A stretch of DNA of 64,000 bases from Ligustrum vulgare. Its lineage: Eukaryota > Streptophyta > Magnoliopsida > Lamiales > Oleaceae. The number at the start of each line of letters is the position of its first letter. Position 1 is the first letter of the stretch. The notes beneath the pieces were generated by a model that was not told where the DNA came from, searched no databases, and saw nothing but the letters and a program-made list of their open reading frames with translations. The stretch is taken from the NCBI GenBank assembly GCA_963555705.1, contig OY743190.1, forward strand, positions 37,678,929 to 37,742,928, read 5' to 3'. A program made the translations under genes and the position numbers. Shown in pieces: positions 55,236-64,000 of the stretch.

Positions 55236-56460
55236 TGTAACACCCCAAGTTCAAGAATCTTAAACCTAGGTGTTAACTTCTCTTTTTCTTTTAATGCGGA
55301 AATAAATCGTTTAAACATTAAAATGCGGAATTTAAAATGGTTGCACAATTAAAATATTCATTTATCTATTATAAAATTTTACAGAAATTTCGGCAGAGTC
55401 TCCTCTATAAATTGGACATAGCCAACCTGTAGAGGGACATCAAAAACCATTTTACAAATACACATCACAACTCACTCCATCCCAAACATCATCCAAACCA
55501 TTATAATAAGTCCCAAACTCCTCAACAATACAATTCCAAGTAAATAAACTTTAGCAAATGAAATAAGAGGTATTTTAACCTCAATAATACATGAATTAAA
55601 GGATTAATAATTAGAAATTGAAATAAATTCTAATTTAACTTTATTTTAAAAGAGTTATTGCGGGTATAGCCTGAGTCAGCCGCCGAGTGCTCTCCTCGGA
55701 TCACCTAACTTTCATCACCTGAAAAATGGGGAGGGATTGGGGTGAGCTGAAGCTCAGTAAGTAAACTGTATGCATGAATGCATGCTTATGACATGAATGC
55801 TTTAAAAATTTCATATATGTATCCCCATTTACTTTACTTTCCAAAACTTTCAAACTTTCATTTCAATTCAAAACTTTCACTTCATTTCCAAACTTTCACT
55901 TCCTTTCCATCGTGAGCTCACTTGGTGTAACCTCTAGTCAATCAGAATACAGTGGGCTATTATTTATTTGGAACCAGATTAACATGCGCATTTCCACCGC
56001 AAAGCGGTTTAACATTCACTTTCCCACCGCAAAGCGGTTTAACATTCACTTTCCTACCGCAAAGCGGTTTAACAGTTCACCGTAAACGGTTGAACATTCC
56101 GTCGCAAAGCGACTTAATTCGGGTACGCCGGTCCCCCGCGCCCCATTTCCCACTCGCAACTTTCATGAACTAGAAGTACACCCATTCATTCGAAAAACTT
56201 GGGATACATAACTTTTGACAAAAATTTCACTTTGACACATTCCTTTCATTAAAACATTTGACTTTCCCATTTCGATGTCAGTGCATGCTTAATGATGCAA
56301 TGACATAATAACGTGCATGCTTTAACATTCTTCTCAATAACATATGCTTTCATAAAGTAAGTGCAATTCATCAAAGCAAGTAAGTTGCACGACAGTCATT
56401 TACACATAACTTTCACGTTTACATTCGACTTTGATGAAAATAGGGGGAAGTTTACTTACT
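55236..56460 (-). repeat. Inverted partial LTR at the left end
   Basis: In minus sense this equals the last about 1.2 kb of the LTR, from the GTAAGTAAACTTCCCCC segment (62896 in the 3' LTR) to the GGGGTGTTACA end. The AAAGCGG repeats and the GGGTACGCCGG block are at 55995-56135. Confidence 0.88.
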
Positions 56461-56980
56461 GAGCTTCAGCTCACCCCAATCCCTCCCCATTTTTCAGGTG
56501 ATGAAAGTTAGGTGATCCGAGGAGAGCACTCGGCGGCTGACTCAGGCTATACCCGCAATAACTCTTTTAAAATAAAGTTAAATTAGAATTTATTTCAATT
56601 TCTAATTATTAATCCTTTAATTCATGTATTATTGAGGTTAAAATACCTCTTATTTCATTTGCTAAAGTTTATTTACTTGGAATTGTATTGTTGAGGAGTT
56701 TGGGACTTATTATAATGGTTTGGATGATGTTTGGGATGGAGTGAGTTGTGATGTGTATTTGTAAAATGGTTTTTGATGTCCCTCTACAGGTTGGCTATGT
56801 CCAATTTATAGAGGAGACTCTGCCGAAATTTCTGTAAAATTTTATAATAGATAAATGAATATTTTAATTGTGCAACCGTTTTAAATTCCGCATTTTAATG
56901 TTTAAACGATTTATTTCCGCATTAAAAGAAAAAGAGAAGTTAACACCTAGGTTTAAGATTCTTGAACTTGGGGTGTTACA
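56450..56980 (+). repeat. Direct terminal part of the 5' LTR
   Basis: The last 531 bases of the LTR in normal orientation, ending GGGGTGTTACA. It is an inverse copy of 55236-55766, so the two form an inverted repeat with a spacer of about 680 bp. It matches 63590-64000 directly. Confidence 0.9.
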
Positions 56981-56984
56981 TTTT

Positions 56985-56998
56985 TGGTATCAGAGCTA
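56985..56998 (+). other. tRNA-iMet-type primer-binding site
   Basis: TGGTATCAGAGCTA begins four bases after the LTR end. Confidence 0.85.
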
Positions 56999-57479
56999 AG
57001 AGTTTTAAAAGCGATTCTGTAGACTTTTAAAATTATTTGAAATGGTTCGGGTACTGAGTCACGCCTCAAGTGCTTCTCCCTCGATCATCTGGTAAGTAAA
57101 TTTTTGTTTAAATTATGAAATGTTAATTGATATGACAATTATTGCAAATTCTTGCATGTTAATGTGTAACGTCAGAAAGTGAAAGGTTAAGAATGTTGTC
57201 AGTGATTATGACGAGTATATCTTGGCTATGTAAATGAGGAAGTGAGAAAGTAATGGTTATTAAAAGTTTGGGTGCCGTTTATTAGATCTTTTTGTGAAAT
57301 AAGAAATGAAGATGAATGGTATATCGGATCGAGAGTATACAATGTCCAAACGAGAAGTTGAGAAGTCATCGAACTTAGTATTAAGCACTTATCATGTTGA
57401 TCTCGGGACTACCCACTCATTTGATAGTCCCATAATCATAAGAAAATGGATTTACCCATCTCGGTAATTGGAGATTGAG

Positions 57480-58110
57480 TTTTGCTTGCCAACACATTTT
57501 TGGAGACTTTTGAACTCAAGATATGCGTTAAACGATTTCCCGATCGTGGTAAATGGGAAGGAGTAGATGATAGATTTCATAACACTGAATACCCACAAAC
57601 TTGATGTCATACTAGGAATGAGATGATTATTATGGTATAAGGTTTCAATCACTGACTACGTTAAGGTGGTATTTGAACCTTCAAATGAAAACCTTTCTCG
57701 CCTTGTTGAGGTAAAGGTAGAACTTTTCATATCGATATTATCAGTGATGAAGGCTCGTCAATTGATGAATAAGAGTTATTAGGCCTACCTGGTTGCAATA
57801 ATTGAAGTGTCTAAGGTGAATACTTCTCTCGAACAAATTTCTGTTATTCGAGAATGACTAAAGATGTTCTCAGAAGATCTTTGTGATTTACCGCCTAAAA
57901 GAGAAATTGAATTTGTCATCGATTATGTGCGCAACTCTAGTATCCAAGGTATAATATCGGATGGCTCATTCGTAACTTAAAAGAGCTCAAGGTGCAACTA
58001 TAGAATCTCATGGACAAAGGTTTTGTTCGACCTAGCTTTTTGCCATGGGGTACTCAGGAGCTATACATGAAGAAGAAAGATGGTTTTATGAGACTTTGCA
58101 TAATTGATTT
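57480..58110 (+). pseudogene. Protease to reverse-transcriptase start, degenerate
   Basis: Recognisable pieces, in changing frames: VKVVFEPSNENLSRLV, ISILSVMKARQLMNKSY, EDLCDLPPKREIEFVIDYV, then [24 protein letters not shown] sequence and [15 protein letters not shown]. This is the usual run from protease into reverse transcriptase in chromoviruses. At about 58110 similarity stops abruptly. Confidence 0.8.
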
Positions 58111-60465
58111 TAGACATGGCAAAACCAGTTTTATGAAGTTGTGATGAGATGTTGAGATTATGAGTGATATGATTTTATTGAGACTTCTATGAGAAAAATT
58201 ATGAAATTTGAGATTTAAAGATTTGGTTCTTAGTTATTGGGAATTAAGTAATGGATATTGTGTTGAGTAAGTGAATTATTCCTCTATTTTGAGAGAAATT
58301 TATTATGTAGTTTGGTTTTGTGATTAAATTTTGGGAATATGATTTGTGGCATATATTTATAAGTATGAGTAGTCTTTTGAACCAACTAATGTATTGAAGG
58401 AAGTGAGATGTTGATATTGGAAACTATGATTTGAAATTGTTATGTTGAGGAATTAAGAATTGATTTTCTGGGATATCAAGGTATACATGAAGTTATGTGA
58501 TGACTTGATGCGTATATTGGGAAATGTCAAGTCATATTTTGAAAGGATGAGTGAAGACAAATGTTATGGCATTATTGGAAAGAATTTTAATTATTCTTGG
58601 GAACTTGATTATTAGTGAGAAATGATCACTTATATTGGAGAATATTATAAATTATGAGGATATGAGATAATACTGTTGATTTATTTTGGAATTTGATCGG
58701 GAAGATATATTAAAGATAAGCTGATGATATTATGTTGATTTGTGAATAATATGTTATTGGATATACTACATAGAGAGAATATTCAGGTAATTTCTATCGT
58801 TTTAATTATTTTGGTGATATTTGGTGATAAAGAAGTTTTAGAGATGACAATTATTATGGTTTGGTATGTTTTTAAAGAAATAGTAAAGATTTATTGAAAT
58901 TTGGAGAGAATTTTCCATGGGCTTACAGAGATTAGTGAAGAGACGTGATGTCATTTGGGTTATTGAATAATGACTTAAGTAATCAGCAAATATTTCTTTA
59001 TACAGAGTTTAGAGGCTATGTTGAGAGCTTGCATTTTAGACCTTTGTGATGGTTAGGAAAACCATTTACCGTCTGTTGAATTTACATGTAATATGATTAT
59101 TGGGATTAGTCAGTTACCATGAATGGGAGATATTGAAAATATTTTATGGTGAGATGCCTTAAAGGAGTAACCATTTATTCAAAGTGAGAAATTGGGGATA
59201 TGCGATTGAATGTTTGGGATTATGTGAGATAATGATTGTCATAAGGTCAATTGTATATAAAAGGTATAATAGATGATTGTAAGGAATAATGTGATGATGA
59301 GAACTGAAGGTGATAAGGTATTGAAATTATGAAATAAGTTGACCATCCATGAATAAGTTATGTTGTATTTGGTTCTAAGTGGAAATTCGAAGAAAGATGA
59401 ATCTCAGTCATGGAAAATGAATCAGGATTTCCTCATAATGTGAATGATTCACTGATGTACATTAAGTTTGCATTGATGATACTAAAATATCATATGAGAT
59501 TGTTGGATGAAATTGACGAAAGAAACTTTATCAGGTCCTAGATTCGTACAAGTATTGCAGAAGTAATGCATCTGATCGGAGGAAATTTTATGATAGTACA
59601 TACCATGAAATTGTGGAGATTATTATTGATGGTATCTTGATTAAAAAATAAGAAATGAAAATTTTGACAATTGTCCTTGTGGATAGGATTTGTGGAAAAT
59701 GAGAATAAGACTTCTCAATGATTATTTATTGAGTAGTGTGCAGAAAGAGTGACAATGGCAGAATCCAAGATTCATTGAGTTTGAGAAATTGATATAAAAT
59801 CTTAGCGAGTATATTGATGTAAAAGGTTTGTGTGAAGGATATGATGGTTATTATGTTGTAATCTCAGAGAGATTGATATGATTATTTGAGGTCAGTTGTG
59901 TGACTTTTACTTATAATGAGATTGTATCTTTGGGTTAAGTAAACTTGATGAGGAATTCTATATGAATCACAAAAATTTTATTCATTGGTGATAGGTCAAT
60001 GATTTATTTATAAAATACTTGGTTAGAGTATTGTTGTTATGATGATTTTGAAAGCATGAATTCTTAAATTAGTACCTTGGCTTTAGTTTTAAGATGAGTG
60101 TGTGATGCTGAATACTTGACTACAATATATAAGTATGGGTTACAGGATTTAAGTTTGATCCTCCGATTTTAAAAGAAATATCAGCATGTTCAGAAAGGAT
60201 TTTCGTTTGTAAATCTTTCCAGAAAGATTCTGTCAAAGTTTTAGTATTTCTACTGTATATTTTGGTATGGACGTCAAGTTTCATTAATTCTGGATTACAA
60301 AGTTTTATTTTGGTCAATCTTCTTGATTTTAGTTTTAAGAATGTGATCCATCAATATATATATATGTTAAGGTTTAGCCGTTAGGATAGATCCTATGAAA
60401 GGCTGGAAATGGAAAGTTAGTGAATGGATTCATAAGTGGGATAATGTCGGTTGATGGTCTGCTAT
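58111..60465. other. C-poor stretch where reverse transcriptase, RNase H and integrase core are expected
   Basis: About 2.35 kb with no recognised reverse transcriptase, RNase H or integrase motif in any frame I read. The plus strand is strikingly poor in C and rich in T, A and G. The length is close to what the missing domains would occupy, so it may be extremely decayed pol, or replacement sequence. Confidence 0.4.
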
Positions 60466-61140
60466 AACAATAACTATCAAACTTCGATCCGTATTGAGTA
60501 CTATGCGATAGAAAATGTAGATTGCCGGTTCATTGGGATGAAGTAGGAGAAAGAAGATTATTGGGTCCAGTAATAGTACAGCAAACAACTGAAGTTGTTG
60601 AAGAGATTCGTCAACGAATGAAAACTGCTAAGAGTAGACAGAAGAGCTATGCGGACAGAAGAAGGAAATTTTTGGAAATTACTATAGGTGATATGACTTT
60701 TTGGTAGCTCCTAGGAAAGGAATTATGAGACTTGGGAAGAAAGGAAAGTTAAGTTCGCATTTTGTTGGCCCTTTAAGATACTTGAAAGGGTGGATAACCT
60801 AGCTTATTGGGTTACATTGCCACCAGCACTGTCAGGGTTACATAACGTTTTTCATGTCTCAATATTGAGGAAGTATATTTCGGATTTCCTCCCATAGTCT
60901 CAGTTATGAGTCATTAGATCTTTGTGAGGATCTGCCTTATGAAGAACCACCTGTGACAATCCTAATGAGAGCAGGCAAGAAACTTAGAAGGAAGAAGGTA
61001 ACATTAGTTAAAATCCTTTGGAGGAATCATGCAGTAGAAGAGGCTACTTGGAAACGCGAAGATGAAATGCGTACTAAGTATCCACAAGTTTTGGTAAATT
61101 TTAATTTCGAGGACGAAATTTCTTTTTAGGGGGTAAGGAA
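60466..61140 (+). pseudogene. Integrase C-terminus and chromodomain, degenerate
   Basis: The motifs are YNNNYQTSI, PVHWDEVGERRLLGPVIVQQ, KSRQKSYADRRRKFLEI, ERVDNLAYWVTLPPALSG and FHVSILRKYISDF. A chromodomain-like end follows (EDLPYEEPPVTILMRAGKKL, VKILWRNHAVEEATWKREDE). Chromodomains direct integration to particular chromatin. The frame ends FEDEISF just before the purine tract. At least two stops interrupt it, including one at about 60706. Confidence 0.9.
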
Positions 61141-61141
61141 T
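61127..61141 (+). other. Polypurine tract
   Basis: TAGGGGGTAAGGAAT directly precedes the 3' LTR start TGTAAGACCG. Confidence 0.8.
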
Positions 61142-64000
61142 TGTAAGACCGATTTTCATTTTCGTGTATCCTTAAATTTCACGTAATAATTATGTTAATG
61201 ATATAAATTTTAAATTTAATGATATTTTTAATGTCAATAATTCGAATTATTTTGCAGTGGAAGGACTTGGATGCCGTCTCGATCAATGTACCAATTAAAA
61301 GTTTCTAAATTGTTTATTTTAATAGTCTACGTGTAATTTATGTGATTAATTGTTTTACTTCCTAAGCATGCTATTTTCTATTTTATTGCATTAAATTGAA
61401 GTTGAGAAAAGTTTGGTGACACTTTGGAAATTTATTTGAGGGTCGTGGACTTAAATTACCAATTTATAGGAGCTAAGGGACTGAATTGCATGGGAGGAGA
61501 ATTGAGGGACCGAAGTGTAAATTTCAAAAGATTAAACCTAACCTAAACCCTCACTCTCTCACCATCTCTCACGACATCTCCCTCTCTGTCTCGCCCCTCA
61601 CCTCTCGCTCTCGGACTCGCTCTCTCTCAACCGTCGCTCTCTCCCTCTTCCTTCGACCGCCGACCGCCGTTCCGCCGGCAGTAAGTCCCCTCTCCCTCTT
61701 CCCCGTTCTCTTCACGACCCGCACACACCCGAAGCCGAAGGCGCACACACCAACCGCACTCCACCATTTCCGAACACACCCATGTAATTAGTGTATGTAT
61801 ATATATGGGATTGTATGTATATGTTGATGTATATGTAATTGCCCTTAGGTATAAACTTCAGGTTTTGATTGAATAGATGAAATCCCAGATTTTTTCAAAG
61901 TTATGAAATTAATTGCAGATTTCGAATTTGGTTGTAATTTCAGATTTCTTGTAACCTTAAATTCTGATTTCAAATTTTTGATAATGGGCATATATATATT
62001 ATTACGTATATATGCATATACATACGTAGATTTCAGATTTCTATGTGTATAAATATAAAATTTCATATTCAATTTCAGTCTAAATTTCATATGTTAAATG
62101 CCAATTTTAAAAATATGGAATTTAATGATGTTAGTGTGTATCATATATATGGGGATTTACAGATTTTAGGGATAATGGCATTAAGGGGGTGTGTGTGTTA
62201 ATTTTTCAGATTTTTGTGTAAACTTTCAAATTTAAGAGACTATTGGAACTTTAAATCGGAATATTAGAATTTTTGGAATTTATTGATTTGGGAAGTTGGG
62301 TATTGTATATACTAAGTAAACTTCTTTCATTTATGATAATAGGATTAATTATTAGATTTGGGGAAAAACCTCAAGAATTGTTTTAATTGTTATCTAGTAT
62401 GTGGTTTAAGTTGGATATAATTGTTGAGTTGTATTTAAAAGAACAAGTTAGTTTAAGTTGAAATTACGTTCAAAGTTATAAATTTTAGTTCAAGATCATT
62501 TTTGATAAGTAATGCTTGGCTTTGATTTGTGGGATTGATAAGTAAGATTTCAAAATTTCCTCGAACTTAATGTGTTACTTCGAATATGATATTAAATGTG
62601 GTGTTATATTATGAGTCACATGAAAGTATATGTTTTGGGAATTTGAAAGTATGAAAGGAAATTCTTTAGTTTTATGTGCTCTAGTCTCGATATAAGATCA
62701 CATGTGAGTTAAATTGAAGTTTTAATTTCAGTTAATGTTTGATTGAGTATTAAAATGAATAACGGACGTGGTTGTGAACTGAGAGTCATGTTTATTGATG
62801 AATGTGAATAATTAGGACTTTTGGTACATTGACGACACGGGCAGTCGAGGCTCCTCCACTTGCAAATCCAGATAACGGTAAATGCTAAGGATGTCAAGTA
62901 AGTAAACTTCCCCCTATTTTCATCAAAGTCGAATGTAAACGTGAAAGTTATGTGTAAATGACTGTCGTGCAACTTACTTGCTTTGATGAATTGCACTTAC
63001 TTTATGAAAGCATATGTTATTGAGAAGAATGTTAAAGCATGCACGTTATTATGTCATTGCATCATTAAGCATGCACTGACATCGAAATGGGAAAGTCAAA
63101 TGTTTTAATGAAAGGAATGTGTCAAAGTGAAATTTTTGTCAAAAGTTATGTATCCCAAGTTTTTCGAATGAATGGGTGTACTTCTAGTTCATGAAAGTTG
63201 CGAGTGGGAAATGGGGCGCGGGGGACCGGCGTACCCGAATTAAGTCGCTTTGCGACGGAATGTTCAACCGTTTACGGTGAACTGTTAAACCGCTTTGCGG
63301 TAGGAAAGTGAATGTTAAACCGCTTTGCGGTGGGAAAGTGAATGTTAAACCGCTTTGCGGTGGAAATGCGCATGTTAATCTGGTTCCAAATAAATAATAG
63401 CCCACTGTATTCTGATTGACTAGAGGTTACACCAAGTGAGCTCACGATGGAAAGGAAGTGAAAGTTTGGAAATGAAGTGAAAGTTTTGAATTGAAATGAA
63501 AGTTTGAAAGTTTTGGAAAGTAAAGTAAATGGGGATACATATATGAAATTTTTAAAGCATTCATGTCATAAGCATGCATTCATGCATACAGTTTACTTAC
63601 TGAGCTTCAGCTCACCCCAATCCCTCCCCATTTTTCAGGTGATGAAAGTTAGGTGATCCGAGGAGAGCACTCGGCGGCTGACTCAGGCTATACCCGCAAT
63701 AACTCTTTTAAAATAAAGTTAAATTAGAATTTATTTCAATTTCTAATTATTAATCCTTTAATTCATGTATTATTGAGGTTAAAATACCTCTTATTTCATT
63801 TGCTAAAGTTTATTTACTTGGAATTGTATTGTTGAGGAGTTTGGGACTTATTATAATGGTTTGGATGATGTTTGGGATGGAGTGAGTTGTGATGTGTATT
63901 TGTAAAATGGTTTTTGATGTCCCTCTACAGGTTGGCTATGTCCAATTTATAGAGGAGACTCTGCCGAAATTTCTGTAAAATTTTATAATAGATAAATGAA
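61142..64000 (+). repeat. 3' LTR, truncated by the window edge
   Basis: Begins TGTAAGACCGATTTTC. Homologous along its length to the solo LTR at 13638-16459 (inverse) and, from 62896 on, to the 5' LTR pieces. The open frame at 63184-63405 (minus) has an identical twin at 55952-56173 only because the LTR pieces are repeated; it lies over AAAGCGG repeats and is not called as a gene. Confidence 0.9.
61530..61790 (+). promoter_or_regulatory. CT-rich/GC-rich leader-like island in the LTR
   Basis: A CTCTCTC-rich stretch leads into a GC-rich block with a CCGGCAGTAAGT donor-like junction at about 61676, in an otherwise AT-rich LTR. The counterpart in the solo LTR is 15830-16075. It resembles a plant promoter-proximal leader and is the best candidate for the transcription start region of this family. 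Confidence 0.45.

Larger units (their letters stand above)
55236..64000 (+). mobile_element. Degenerate chromodomain-type (Tekay/Del-like) Ty3/gypsy element, right end outside window
   Basis: Internal region 56981-61141 has an iMet-type primer-binding site, pieces of protease/reverse transcriptase, integrase C-terminus and chromodomain, then a purine-rich tract directly before a 3' LTR at 61142. The 3' LTR runs off the window; comparison with the 5' copy predicts its end about 120 bases beyond, giving a length near 3.0 kb. The 5' LTR is rebuilt as an inverted repeat (55236-56980). The coding region is full of stops. Confidence 0.85.

Noticed and set aside
63184..63405. Identical 73-codon frames here (minus) and at 55952-56173 (plus)
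   Set aside because: The identity comes from the repeated LTR segment carrying AAAGCGG repeats, not from protein conservation.
1..64000. tRNA or rRNA genes
   Set aside because: I looked for conserved tRNA arms and rRNA core motifs while reading and saw none. The tRNA-like matches are only primer-binding sites of LTR elements. A covariance-model scan would settle this.

Overview
The window looks like plant nuclear heterochromatin. It is AT-rich, has no bacterial-style operons, and carries plant-type LTR retrotransposons whose primer-binding sites match the initiator-Met tRNA 3' end. It also carries Mutator-, hAT-, CACTA- and Helitron-like DNA transposons and one exon of a plant leucine aminopeptidase. 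I cannot name the species. I see no intact cellular gene. Almost everything is a transposon, a transposon nested in another, or a tandem array carried by a transposon.

Layout, left to right. 1-2223: broken gag pieces of two older Ty3/gypsy elements, a possible Helitron 3' end and a genic-leader-like stretch. 2233-8741: a Mutator-like element with about 530-bp terminal inverted repeats (TIRs) and a 9-bp target duplication, split by a non-autonomous LTR retrotransposon (2728-7947). The internal domain of that LTR element is mostly three different tandem arrays. 8751-11813: degenerate remnants. 11823-19695: a very large foldback Mutator-like element whose two arms are satellite arrays (CCACCC-type, then GTCAC-type) in mirror order, again with a 9-bp target duplication. 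A 2.8-kb solo LTR sits inside its left arm. 20198-27265: a complete but mutated Ty3/gypsy element on the minus strand. 27266-29867: right part of a probable Helitron carrying the aminopeptidase exon. 29868-38760: an old minus-strand Ty3/gypsy gag-pol, interrupted by that Helitron end, then by a solo LTR (29889-37582), which is itself interrupted by another Ty3/gypsy element (30433-35949).

39100-54172 is a rearranged block. A segment of about 2 kb occurs twice (41065-43011 and 50231-51690). One copy carries a hAT-like insertion and the other preserves the empty site. Each copy leads into an LTR of the same family. Between them lie a gag start, a full minus-strand element with a 993-codon frame that lacks reverse transcriptase (44207-49556), and a truncated CACTA end. 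After the second copy come tandem LTR/tail units ending at 54172. From 55236 past the window end is a degenerate chromodomain-type (Tekay/Del-like) element with LTRs of about 3 kb. Its 5' LTR has been rebuilt into an inverted repeat through a 12-bp microhomology.

The parts do not form a pathway. They record successive insertions: target duplications fix the order of nesting in eight places (TTTGT, ATTTTAATA, ATAATTTTT, CCACC, AATAC, GAAGA, TACAA, ATTTCACC). All coordinates were read by eye. No alignment, divergence or folding computation was run.
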